Of a stretch of DNA of 27,832 nucleotides, positions 16,998-23,882 are shown in pieces; within the stretch, counting starts at the first letter, position 1, and every line of letters begins with the position of its first letter. The position numbers and the translations under genes are program-made. A model generated the notes under the pieces. It searched no databases, was not told where the DNA came from, and was given only the letters and a program-made list of their open reading frames with translations. This DNA is from Firmicutes bacterium UBA4049 (lineage in GTDB: Bacteria > Bacillota > Desulfotomaculia > Desulfotomaculales > Nap2-2B). Location of the stretch: the NCBI GenBank assembly GCA_002382755.1, contig DFZT01000067.1, forward strand, positions 1-27,832. Direction: 5' to 3'.

Positions 16998-17900
16998 TTA
17001 ACTTGCCATCTTAAGCACTTTAACCGCTTCCGGCAGAATCAGCTTACCATCCAGGCGCTCATAGGCGGTAAAGCCAATCTGCTCCTGAATACTGTACAAT
17101 TCGTTCACCCGCTTTATAGCCAGCGGCTGGCGTTCAATAACCCAATAATAGGAGAGTTCGCCAAAGGCGATAGGCTTGGCTCCTGCCGCCGCAACCGGCA
17201 TAGATGGTGTGGTGATAACCGGCTTGCCGAAGATGGTGTCGCTCTGGGTATTCCAGATAGGATTTCCGGTACTGTCCTTCATAGTACGGAGCGCCATGGC
17301 CGTATCGTCATGCATCAGGAATACGGCGTTTGCCCGGTATTCAGGCTTCAGTGAGAAATAGAGTTTCACAACCTCATCATAGGCGATAACCGTTTCACTT
17401 GCCGCCGTTACACCCACCTCGGCTCCAGTATTACTCAAAAGGCCGGTGGGCTGGTCAACGCCGGTGCCGTTAAGGAACATAGCTTCCTCCGCTCTGCCGA
17501 AGCGCCTGGCAAAGGCATTTAATAGATAATTCTCAATGTCAAAAGCGGTATCAGCCACAAACGAATTCTTGAGCCGGACCAGGCTGGCCAGCTTGTAAGA
17601 ATTGATGGGGAACTGCGTGATAGTGTCTAAACTTTCCGGGATAGCTGCGCCTTCAGCAATCCATTCTGCCGTTCCGGTGGAGGTGACCGCCTGAATCTTT
17701 CCATCCGGCGATGTGGTGCGAACCACTGTACCCAGCCTGCGGAATACATTGTCCTTGGCCAAAGCCAGATCAAGCTGTGCCTTGAATTCCTCCGGGGTCT
17801 GATAGCCCCCATAGCTGTCCATCTTGTCAGACAGGGCAGATAGGTTGACACTCTTTCCCCGCATCACGTTCCAGAAGCTTTGTCCATAAGTATTTGTCAT
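16998..17900 (-). CDS. HK97-fold phage major capsid protein
   Basis: A 300-residue HK97-type major capsid protein. Family features: SYGGYQTPEEFKAQL where the mature domain begins, EGAAIPES, the spine helix region around DIENYLLNAFARRFGRAEEAMFLNGTG, QPTGLLSN, and the end FGELSYYWVIERQPLAIKRVNELY...GFTAYERLDGKLILPEAVKVL. The N-terminal piece before the mature part is only about 35 residues, so there is no long delta scaffold domain. No protease, portal or terminase gene is near. The ATG at 17900 has GGAGG 8 bases upstream; the ORF start at 17915 is inferior. In the satellite it may build or resize capsids together with helper phage proteins. Confidence 0.88.
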   Translation of the reverse strand: MTNTYGQSFWNVMRGKSVNLSALSDKMDSYGGYQTPEEFKAQLDLALAKDNVFRRLGTVVRTTSPDGKIQAVTSTGTAEWIAEGAAIPESLDTITQFPINSYKLASLVRLKNSFVADTAFDIENYLLNAFARRFGRAEEAMFLNGTGVDQPTGLLSNTGAEVGVTAASETVIAYDEVVKLYFSLKPEYRANAVFLMHDDTAMALRTMKDSTGNPIWNTQSDTIFGKPVITTPSMPVAAAGAKPIAFGELSYYWVIERQPLAIKRVNELYSIQEQIGFTAYERLDGKLILPEAVKVLKMAS

Positions 17901-18022
17901 AGTATATTCCTCCATTTCTAATTTTTGGGCGTTAATACCCCGTTTGAATCCGCGAATTTTTGCGCGAAGCCCGCCGCCCGTTCTTCTGTAAAAAGCTGCA
18001 CGTATTTTCTCCCCCCTGGGGG

Positions 18023-18313
18023 TCAGTGTCTGCGTGAACCATCCGGTTTCTCATCGCATATCAGGCAGCGGTACTTGTTCGCCCGGTTCTTCGCGTTAAC
18101 CAACTGTGAACTACACCTAGGGCACCTGACCTTGTGGTAAATAACCCTCTCGTTTGGATCAGTGTTATAGAGGTCAAAAGAGCCATCCGCATTCTCCACC
18201 AGGTAGTACCGGTAGCTTTCTCCTCTATCCCGAATTAAGAAAACATTACCGGTGTAATGGTGAGGGCAGAGTATGTTGTTTTTATCCGGAACTAGAACGT
18301 AGTTTTTTAACAT
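18023..18313 (-). CDS. Small zinc-ribbon protein
   Basis: A 96-residue protein of no family I can name. The C-terminal half holds CPRCSSQLVNAKNRANKYRC followed by LIC, i.e. a CxxC...CxxC zinc ribbon (about residues 64-88). A further CPHHY is near residue 16-20. The rest is a beta-rich stretch (YRYYLVENADGSFDLYN). The ATG at 18313 has GGAAGGAG 8 bases upstream. It lies between the candidate origin and the capsid gene in the satellite's leftward operon. A nucleic-acid or protein-binding role is possible. Confidence 0.65.
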   Translation of the reverse strand: MLKNYVLVPDKNNILCPHHYTGNVFLIRDRGESYRYYLVENADGSFDLYNTDPNERVIYHKVRCPRCSSQLVNAKNRANKYRCLICDEKPDGSRRH

Positions 18314-18389
18314 AACATTCACTCCTTCCTTTTGGCGGTTTATTTAACACAGGAGCGAAACCCCCAATATATCAAGGTTTTTAATCCTT

Positions 18390-18477
18390 TGTCGCAGGAT
18401 GTCGCAGGTAAAAAGTAAATTCTCTATACGAGGGCGTTTTTTAAAATAACCGTTTTTTGCTGCGACAACCTGCGACA
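18390..18477. other. Candidate satellite replication origin: two iteron pairs flanking an AT-rich core
   Basis: TGTCGCAGG occurs twice in direct orientation (18390-18398 and 18400-18408). Its reverse complement follows as CTGCGACA at 18460-18467 and 18470-18477. Within each pair the units are exactly 10 bp apart, one helical turn. Between the pairs lie about 50 mostly AT bases with runs of T. The block begins 7 bases after the primase-helicase stop codon. SaPI origins have this same plan: two sets of short iterons around an AT-rich region, 3' of the replication gene. The match in plan is seen; function is inferred. Confidence 0.7.
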
Positions 18478-18483
18478 AGGTGT

Positions 18484-20814
18484 TTAAAGAGCCAAAAATC
18501 TATCTTCATCCGACAGCTTATAACCTATCAATAGTGTGGTTTCACTGCCGCCTGACCTTGGCCGCTTGCGTTCCACCCTGGCGATGGCCGAAAGCGCCTG
18601 TTTGAAATTCCTGGCGTTTTCCGAATAACAGCCATTATCCCGACACCAAATCTGGTAGCGAGCGTAGACCTCTGATGTCCGCACCTCGCTGTTAGGACTT
18701 GCTTCCAGGGCATCCTCGAAAAACAATGTGATCTTGTCACTGTCATGACGATAAGCTTCAGTAGCTGCCCTGACCGCCTGCGGCTGTGTAAACCCTTCCC
18801 GTTGAAGCATCTGGTAGCCTTCGATCAGCCAGTTCAATATGGCGCTCTGGTTCTTTGCCTTGGCGAACTCCCGCTTTAAAGTCTTGTCCTGCTCGTCCTC
18901 CGCAAAATGGCGCTCAAAGGGTATAATTACCACCCTGCCGCTGGTAAACAATGTTATATCGTTAATCACCGGCAGGTAATTGGTGTTGATATACAGCTTG
19001 AAGCGGGGCGAGAAGTCAAAGGAATTCTCATGCAGGAACCGGGCATTAATGCTGTCCCCGCCAGTCATGGTTTTGACCTGCGCGGCATTTAGCACCAGTC
19101 CCCGGCTGGGCTCTGAGATATTGGCAAAGCGTACCCCGGCTAGCCGCGCGATATCCTCGGTGGGACTCCCACTGTTATTGTTATTCTTCAGGCTGATGGT
19201 TTCCGGACGGGCGGTACAGCCATAGCTGCCCAAGACCTTCAGGACACTCTCGCATAACGTGCCTTTGCCGTTACGAGTGGTTGCACCGTAAAGGATGAAC
19301 AGGCACTCATAGCTGGTATCGCCGCTGATGCCGTATCCGAAAGCCTTCTGCAGGAACCTGGCCTTTTCCTGATCTCCGCTCATGATCTCATGGATGAAGA
19401 CCTCCCAACGGTCGCTTTTGGCTTGCGGGTCATACTTCACCCCGGATATTTTGGTCAGCTTGTCCTCACTGCTGTGCGGCTTGAATTCCATGGTTTTGAG
19501 GAACAAGGTACCATTGGCGCAATTAAACACATACGGGTCTTTATCGAACTCCGCCATGGCAATCGGGTAAACGCTCTGCGCGTCTTTTAAGACAGTCTCG
19601 CGGTAGCGCCGCACCTGCCACTTCCGGCAATAATCGATAAATGCGTTACGCTGGCGCTCATCCTGGATGCTTACGGCATATATGAGCAGCTGGTTAGCCA
19701 GGGATTTGCAAAACTCCATAGCCTTCAGATTACCTGTGTCGGGAACCCATATCCCGCCCTCATAGCAGTACCACAGCTTTCTTTCTGGAACATAGCGAGC
19801 GACTGACTTATAGTAATCAGCAAACAACCGGCTGGCTCCAATGTCAGTCCATGGATAGAGCTCATTGCTCTCCGGATGCAGATCGGTCAGAGTAAATTCG
19901 CCTGGCGCAAAGTCCTCCACGATAGAAGCGCGTTTACCGTAAGGCTTGTAGAAATCGCTAACGCTTGAAACGGCTCTCTGTATGGTCAGCATCCCATAGG
20001 TGCTACCGGACTGTACTCTGTCCCACTTGTCCCGCATGAGAGCGCTTCTGCGAAACAGCCTATCGATCTGCTCTATGTCACCCCCGCACCAGAAGGCCAG
20101 CATGGAACATAGAGCCAAATCCGCCTCGCTGGGGGAAGCATAGCCGGAAATATCACCCTGCCACAGTGCCATAAACTTCTCGCCCTGGGCCGAGGAAAAC
20201 GCCTTTTCAATGACTGTATCATCATAGAGGTACGACTGACCTGCCGCAGCTGGGAGTGCCTGTACCTGCACCGGACGCTTCATATATTTATCCAGAATGG
20301 CTTGCAGGGCATCAGCCTTTTCCAGCACATCGCCCTCGCGGTAGACATTGCCGGTCAGGGTTACGAAGCGGTTGGTAGCACCGGTTACATATACCTCCAA
20401 GCCAAGCTTCCGGTTGTTGATATAGTAGCGGGTCTTATCAAACATGAAGCCTGGTGCAGTAAAGGCAATTCGCAGGCCATTGCCGGAGGGACTTTTCTCC
20501 ATATAGCAGCCATCGAAGCGGTCAGCGATATCCTTAGCCCAGGGCTTCAACAGGCCGGTTTCCGTAAAACAGTTGTCCAGATCGAGAAAATTGATGTCAT
20601 TGCCGACCAGGAAACCGATACCATCGTAATCTTTCACCTTGGCAAGGGTAGTAGCATAATCCCGGAAGGTATCAAGCCGGTCTGTTTTGGCGCGCCTTCC
20701 GTTTGCCGGGTCGTAGGGCACCTTGGTTTTCTTGCTGTTTCGCTGTTCATATTTAAAGCAGCAGAAGCGCTTCTCTTTTTTAATCCGCTCTGGCAGGTTT
20801 CCGTATGGCGTCAA
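18484..20814 (-). CDS. Phage/satellite primase-helicase (Prim-Pol plus D5-type SF3 helicase)
   Basis: A 776-residue replication protein. The N-terminal archaeo-eukaryotic primase (Prim-Pol) domain shows INFLDLDN (metal-binding DLD at 78-80) and SPSGNGLR (108-115); the last residue of that motif is Arg where many relatives have the catalytic His. A linker (about 200-320) follows, then a D5-N region (YPWTDIGASRLFADYY) and an SF3 helicase with Walker A GATTRNGKGT (510-519), NISEP (565-569) and the motif C/sensor stretch KLYINTN (606-612). The start is a TTG at 20814 with AGGAGG 7 bases upstream. It would load at the iterons directly downstream of its stop codon and replicate the excised element. 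Confidence 0.88.
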   Translation of the reverse strand: MTPYGNLPERIKKEKRFCCFKYEQRNSKKTKVPYDPANGRRAKTDRLDTFRDYATTLAKVKDYDGIGFLVGNDINFLDLDNCFTETGLLKPWAKDIADRFDGCYMEKSPSGNGLRIAFTAPGFMFDKTRYYINNRKLGLEVYVTGATNRFVTLTGNVYREGDVLEKADALQAILDKYMKRPVQVQALPAAAGQSYLYDDTVIEKAFSSAQGEKFMALWQGDISGYASPSEADLALCSMLAFWCGGDIEQIDRLFRRSALMRDKWDRVQSGSTYGMLTIQRAVSSVSDFYKPYGKRASIVEDFAPGEFTLTDLHPESNELYPWTDIGASRLFADYYKSVARYVPERKLWYCYEGGIWVPDTGNLKAMEFCKSLANQLLIYAVSIQDERQRNAFIDYCRKWQVRRYRETVLKDAQSVYPIAMAEFDKDPYVFNCANGTLFLKTMEFKPHSSEDKLTKISGVKYDPQAKSDRWEVFIHEIMSGDQEKARFLQKAFGYGISGDTSYECLFILYGATTRNGKGTLCESVLKVLGSYGCTARPETISLKNNNNSGSPTEDIARLAGVRFANISEPSRGLVLNAAQVKTMTGGDSINARFLHENSFDFSPRFKLYINTNYLPVINDITLFTSGRVVIIPFERHFAEDEQDKTLKREFAKAKNQSAILNWLIEGYQMLQREGFTQPQAVRAATEAYRHDSDKITLFFEDALEASPNSEVRTSEVYARYQIWCRDNGCYSENARNFKQALSAIARVERKRPRSGGSETTLLIGYKLSDEDRFLAL

Positions 20815-20853
20815 AGGCTCACCTCCTCCCCGGCAGTAATCAACCTGTGGCTA

Positions 20854-21021
20854 TTAGTCCTCAAAAATGGTTTCATCGCTCTCTTCATCGGCGCAATTAT
20901 TACATAGGAACCCGCCATAAATGGAATCACGCTCAGCACATTCAATAAGCGTCCTGATAATCCCCACGACATCAGCTTTGGTTGGCACTCCGCAGTTAGC
21001 GCATTCGATGCTTACCTTCAT
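20854..21021 (-). CDS. Small CxxC protein of the satellite replication operon
   Basis: A 55-residue acidic protein with two CxxC pairs (CANC near residue 6-9, CNNC near 40-43) and an acidic tail (ADEESDETIFED), so probably a small zinc-binding protein. I do not recognise the family. The ATG at 21021 has GGAGGTG 6 bases upstream, a better choice than the longer frame beginning at 21066. It overlaps the end of the excisionase-like gene by 26 bases and is followed by the primase. Confidence 0.6.
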   Translation of the reverse strand: MKVSIECANCGVPTKADVVGIIRTLIECAERDSIYGGFLCNNCADEESDETIFED

Positions 21022-21226
21022 CCCCGCACCTCCCTTCACATAAGTTACCTTCACCCAGAGCCGCAAGCTGCTCGCACAGCTTGTCGAAGTTCACCAAGGC
21101 TTTCTTGCCGATATGTATGGCCGGCAATTGGCCCGCTTTCAGCATCAGGCGCAGGGCGTGTTCAGGAAGAATGCCCGTTGCCGCTATTTCCCGGATGGTC
21201 ATCATTTTCGGTTGTTTCGCTTCCAC
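20996..21226 (-). CDS. Excisionase/MerR-type small helix-turn-helix protein
   Basis: A 76-residue protein with the winged-helix excisionase pattern MTIREIAATGILPEHALRLM...AGQLPAIHIGKKALVNFDKLCEQL: a helix-turn-helix, a basic wing and the closing 'fKL' helix common to Xis/HTH_17 proteins. It would bend DNA at the element ends and direct the integrase towards excision. The GTG at 21226 has GGAGGAG 5 bases upstream. It is the second gene leftward from the divergent promoter region, the usual position for xis in PICIs. Confidence 0.72.
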   Translation of the reverse strand: MEAKQPKMMTIREIAATGILPEHALRLMLKAGQLPAIHIGKKALVNFDKLCEQLAALGEGNLCEGRCGDEGKHRMR

Positions 21227-21377
21227 AGTTCTCCTCCTCTCGCAGCCTTTTCTGCGCCCGGTTCAGCCAGTAGTTCTCATTGTGCTTTTTAACCTTGTCG
21301 GGGTTATTGCGCCGCCACTCCCGGAAGTATCTCAGACGCTCCTCTTTGGCAAGTTCCTCAAGCGATTTGTCGTTCAC
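21162..21377 (-). CDS. Small phage-type protein, function unknown
   Basis: A 71-residue hydrophilic protein, first gene of the leftward satellite operon. Its core YFREWRRNNPDKVKKHNENYW is a motif I associate with short uncharacterised phage and satellite proteins of Firmicutes; no role is known. The GTG at 21377 has GGAGGTG 9 bases upstream. The 3' 65 bases overlap the excisionase-like gene in another frame, encoding a low-complexity tail (GSETTENDDHPGNSGNGHSS). The overlap is long, but the good ribosome binding sites of both genes support both. Confidence 0.55.
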   Translation of the reverse strand: MNDKSLEELAKEERLRYFREWRRNNPDKVKKHNENYWLNRAQKRLREEENCGSETTENDDHPGNSGNGHSS

Positions 21378-21416
21378 GAAGCAACACCTCCTTTATGCGA
21401 TTCTCTTTCGTTTCGC

Positions 21417-21445
21417 TTGACAAGTTCTGATTTACTTGTTACTAT
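21417..21445 (+). promoter_or_regulatory. Repressor-gene promoter with embedded operator half-sites
   Basis: TTGACA (21417-21422) and TACTAT (21440-21445) with a 17-base spacer form a strong sigma-70 promoter for the Cro/CI-type gene. Half-sites ACAAGT (21420-21425), ACTTGT (21434-21439) and ACAAG (21455-21459) overlap the -35, the spacer and the start region. These look like operator sites for the repressor encoded downstream. Confidence 0.7.
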
Positions 21446-21446
21446 A

Positions 21447-21475
21447 ACATTAGTACAAGCAAAACAGAATGTCAA
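21447..21475 (-). promoter_or_regulatory. Divergent promoter for the replication/packaging operon
   Basis: On the minus strand TTGACA (21470-21475) and TAATGT (21447-21452) are 17 bases apart; the -35 is perfect and the -10 poor. It overlaps the operator-like ACTTGT/ACAAG repeats shared with the rightward promoter. This is the position of the satellite's lysis-lysogeny-like switch, and the weak -10 fits a silent default state. Confidence 0.5.
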
Positions 21476-21534
21476 TAAAAGCGAATCTAGTAAAGCAAAG
21501 TTCAAGAAAAACGAATGTAAAAGGTGTGAAGAAG

Positions 21535-22098
21535 ATGGAAAATCAATTCAAAGGGTATGACAATATCTTTTCCTCCACGCTCCGGGAGGTGATGATGTGC
21601 CACCCGGAAACCGGGGAGAAGACCACTCAGAAGGCTCTGGCCGAAGCGGTAGGCATTCGCCCGCAGACCATCAGCCTGTACCTGGATGGGTCAACCCAGC
21701 CAAATGCCGATAATCTGTTCAAGATTGCTCGCTATTTTAATGTGTCTGTGGACTTCCTCCTTACGGGAGTGAGTTCAGAAAACAAAGCTATTCATGAAAC
21801 CTTTGGCCTTTCCGAAGCCGCTGTAAATATGCTTAAATACGCTAATAAGCTGGATAAGGATGGGGATACGCCAATCATGCCGCTTATTAATGACTTGTTT
21901 TCCGATAAAGATTTCTACCAGTTCCTTGAGGATATGGCGTTTAAAGCGGATAACCTGCGGCGGCTTCTTAATCAGTCGCCGGAAGAAAAACAAAGCCGCC
22001 CGGAAGGGATAGATATGGAGGGTTATGCTCGCTGGGATATTCTCGCCAGCGTTCAGGAATTTGTAATTAAAATGTTAAGAAAGAAGGGGATTAACTAA
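21535..22098 (+). CDS. Cro/CI (Xre)-type repressor of the satellite
   Basis: A 187-residue regulator with an N-terminal helix-turn-helix: TTQKALAEAVGIRPQTISLYLDGSTQPNADNLFKIARYFNVSVDFLLTG (about residues 30-80) is a textbook Xre domain. The C-terminal half is helical, without a LexA-type protease motif, so derepression would need a helper protein, as with SaPI Stl, rather than self-cleavage. The ATG at 21535 has AAGGTG upstream; the frame open from 21469 adds only unlikely residues that overlap the promoter. It is divergent from the excisionase/primase operon and its TAA overlaps the next ATG (TAATG). Confidence 0.85.
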   Translation: MENQFKGYDNIFSSTLREVMMCHPETGEKTTQKALAEAVGIRPQTISLYLDGSTQPNADNLFKIARYFNVSVDFLLTGVSSENKAIHETFGLSEAAVNMLKYANKLDKDGDTPIMPLINDLFSDKDFYQFLEDMAFKADNLRRLLNQSPEEKQSRPEGIDMEGYARWDILASVQEFVIKMLRKKGIN

Positions 22099-22310
22099 TG
22101 GCTTCTATTAACCAACGTGGAGACACTTTCCGCATTACGGTCAGCTTGGGTTATGGCATGGATGGCAAGCCCATCCGCAAAATAGCCACATTCAAGGCAC
22201 CGCAAGGCACAAGCGAGGGCGAGGCTCGGAAGCTGGCTGAAGCTTATGCTTGCGATTTTGAAAAAAAGTACGCGGATAGCCACTACATTAAAGAAGAAGG
22301 GATGAATTAA
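22098..22310 (+). CDS. Free-standing integrase arm-DNA-binding domain
   Basis: A 70-residue protein that is nearly the same as the N-terminal 58 residues of the integrase encoded directly downstream: both begin MASI..RGD.FRI.VSLGYGMDG and end EARKLAEAYA.DFEKK / KARKLAEAYAHDFEKK. In the integrase this is the arm-site-binding domain. The small protein has no core-binding or catalytic domain. It should therefore compete for, or decorate, the GGTGTTT arm sites, acting as a directionality or copy control factor. It arose probably by tandem duplication. ATG overlaps the repressor stop, and its own TAA overlaps the integrase ATG, so all three genes are translationally coupled. Confidence 0.75.
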   Translation: MASINQRGDTFRITVSLGYGMDGKPIRKIATFKAPQGTSEGEARKLAEAYACDFEKKYADSHYIKEEGMN

Positions 22311-23662
22311 TGGCGTCAATCAAAAAGCGAGGGGATAGCTTTCGAATCATGGTTTCCCTAGGGTACGGCATGGACGGTCGGCAGATAAGAAAGACCACCA
22401 CTTACAAGCCGCCTGAAGGTGTAACCGAGGGCAAGGCGCGGAAGCTGGCCGAGGCTTATGCTCATGATTTTGAGAAAAAGTGCCGGGGAGTAACCAACCT
22501 CGGAGAGAATATGCGATTTCATGAACTGGCAGAGTGGTACTATTCTGAAATTGCCCCCAATGTGGTTAAGGGTATTACCATCTATAATCAGAAGCTGCTT
22601 TTAGATTTATACGTCATGCCGGAATTCGGGCATTTGAAACTGAAGGATATATCGACAGCCAGGCTGGACGAAATGTTCAATTACCTGAAGCGGGACGGAG
22701 GCCACAGGGCCTATTACGCCTTGATTGACACAAACAGCATACCGATAGGGACAAGGCGGGAAACGGCGAAATTGGTGGGCATCCAGGAAAACATAATATA
22801 CAGGCTCACCAGTGGCGGCAGGGTAAACCTGGCAACGGCTGAAAAGATTTCGGCGGCGCTTGGGAAGAAAAGAAAAGACCTGTTTTATCTGGTGTATGAA
22901 AAAGGTGGGTTATCGGCATCTACGGTGGGTAGAGTGCGGGGGGCTGTGTCGGCAATCTTCACCACTGCCGTCCGCAAGGGGATGCTTGAGAAAAACCCGG
23001 TAGCAAACACCACACCTCCGAAAATCGAGCATACGAAAAGGCCGTTTCTTGATGACAGTCAATGTAAACGGCTTCTTTCTATTTTGGATGAGCAGGACAA
23101 CGCTCAACTGAAAGTAATGATTACGATGCTTTTATACACGGGGCTTCGTTCGGGTGAACTGCTCGCCCTGCGCTGGGAGGATATTGATTTTGAGGATGGC
23201 ATCATTTCTGTTAAACACACATTGACACTCCTGCATGGAAAATACATCCTGACAGCGCCGAAAACAAAATCCAGCGAACGCTTGCTTAAGGCTCCACCGG
23301 AACTAATCGACCTGCTTAAGGGCCATAAGCGCTGGCAAGCGGAGCGTAAACTGAGAATGGGCACAGCGTGGGATTATTGCGGGCAGGTTTTTACGAACGA
23401 AAGAGGCGGCTATTACAACCGTACCACCTTAAACCAGCAGTTTAAAAGGCTTCTTAAAAAGAACGAACTGCCCGACCTGCATATCCACGACCTCCGTCAT
23501 GCCAATGCCAGCCTGCTGATTAACGCAGGGGTACCGGCAAAGGTGATAGCTGAACACCTGGGTCATCACAGCACCCAGACCACAGAGAATGTTTACAGCC
23601 ATGTCTTTGCCGCAAGCAAGGCTAAAGCCACCGAAGCTATCAGTCTGGCTTTGAACAAATGA
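22310..23662 (+). CDS. int: Tyrosine integrase of Tn916/phage type with internal HTH-like insert
   Basis: A 450-residue tyrosine recombinase. The N-terminal arm-binding domain (1-58) is followed by a core-binding SAM-like domain (about 68-235) and the catalytic domain with R280 (TGLRSGE), the beta-hairpin lysine (K318/K320), H393-x-x-R396 (HDLRH), H419 (LGH) and the nucleophile Y429 (NVYSHV). All six catalytic residues are present. Residues about 143-198 form an insert in the core-binding domain resembling a Cro/CI helix-turn-helix (TRRETAKLVGIQENIIYRL...NLATAEKISAALG), known from some Firmicutes integrases. It ends 214 bases before attR. It would integrate and, with the Xis-like protein, excise this element. 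Confidence 0.93.
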   Translation: MASIKKRGDSFRIMVSLGYGMDGRQIRKTTTYKPPEGVTEGKARKLAEAYAHDFEKKCRGVTNLGENMRFHELAEWYYSEIAPNVVKGITIYNQKLLLDLYVMPEFGHLKLKDISTARLDEMFNYLKRDGGHRAYYALIDTNSIPIGTRRETAKLVGIQENIIYRLTSGGRVNLATAEKISAALGKKRKDLFYLVYEKGGLSASTVGRVRGAVSAIFTTAVRKGMLEKNPVANTTPPKIEHTKRPFLDDSQCKRLLSILDEQDNAQLKVMITMLLYTGLRSGELLALRWEDIDFEDGIISVKHTLTLLHGKYILTAPKTKSSERLLKAPPELIDLLKGHKRWQAERKLRMGTAWDYCGQVFTNERGGYYNRTTLNQQFKRLLKKNELPDLHIHDLRHANASLLINAGVPAKVIAEHLGHHSTQTTENVYSHVFAASKAKATEAISLALNK

Positions 23663-23696
23663 CCAGCAGAAAACATACCCCCTTGACAATTACAGC

Positions 23697-23737
23697 GCCG
23701 TTCTCGGACTGCTACAGAACCGGAACGGCTTTTTTTT
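23697..23737 (+). terminator. Rho-independent terminator after the integrase
   Basis: GCCGTTC (23697-23703) pairs with GAACGGC (23723-23729), extended inside by CGG/CCG after one unpaired base, and is followed by eight T. It ends the repressor-arm domain-integrase operon and protects the host flank. Confidence 0.8.
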
Positions 23738-23738
23738 A

Positions 23739-23757
23739 TGGTGTTTATTTGGTGTTT
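23739..23757. repeat. 19-bp integrase arm-site repeat, right copy
   Basis: Identical to 9661-9679, same orientation; contains the tandem GGTGTTT pair. It begins directly after the T-tract of the integrase terminator. Confidence 0.7.
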
Positions 23758-23823
23758 TAATCTATGAAAAAGGGCTAAACAGCAGGGTACGATGCTAAAC
23801 ACCGAAAGCCTAAAAATCCCGAG

Positions 23824-23837
23824 TTACCGCACTTTAT
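23824..23837. repeat. 14-bp element-end repeat, right copy
   Basis: TTACCGCACTTTAT; one mismatch to 9628-9641. It also encodes the stop of the element-derived tail (…GNKVR stop) added to the truncated methyltransferase. Confidence 0.55.
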
Positions 23838-23875
23838 TGCCCTCTACGATACGAGGTGATACGCCTTCGTTAGTT

Positions 23876-23882
23876 TCTTTTG
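23876..23882. repeat. attR: right copy of the 7-bp crossover repeat TCTTTTG
   Basis: Matches 9591-9597. To its right the host methyltransferase gene resumes without interruption; to its left the translation turns into a non-family tail. Confidence 0.75.

Larger units (their letters stand above)
9591..23882. mobile_element. Integrated phage-satellite-like (PICI-type) element with CRISPR-Cas cargo
   Basis: Both ends carry TCTTTTG, and removing 14,285 bp between the copies restores an intact methyltransferase gene. Inside, each end has the same two direct repeats (14-bp and 19-bp) placed near the boundary, as expected for arm and accessory sites of a tyrosine integrase. Gene order from the right end is integrase, arm-domain protein, Cro/CI repressor, then divergently excisionase-like, primase-helicase, iteron origin, zinc-ribbon protein and HK97 capsid protein, with cargo at the left end. 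This is the layout and size of Gram-positive PICI/SaPI satellites. There is no terminase, portal, head protease, tail or lysis gene, so it is not a complete prophage; no conjugation genes argue against an ICE. Confidence 0.8.

Noticed and set aside
20302..20907. 201-codon plus-strand frame opposite the primase-helicase
   Set aside because: It is antisense to a well-supported gene with intact motifs, and has no upstream signal; a shadow frame.
9628..23837. The 14-bp repeat TTAC[G/C]GCACTTTAT as the integration crossover site
   Set aside because: Joining the gene halves there gives …GNKVP followed by a stop codon, whereas joining at TCTTTTG restores a normal family sequence. It is kept only as an accessory end repeat.
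9591..23882. Interpretation as an integrative conjugative element or a decayed prophage
   Set aside because: No relaxase, coupling protein or type IV secretion genes, and no tail, lysis or terminase genes or fragments; the replication and regulatory genes look intact, which fits a satellite better.
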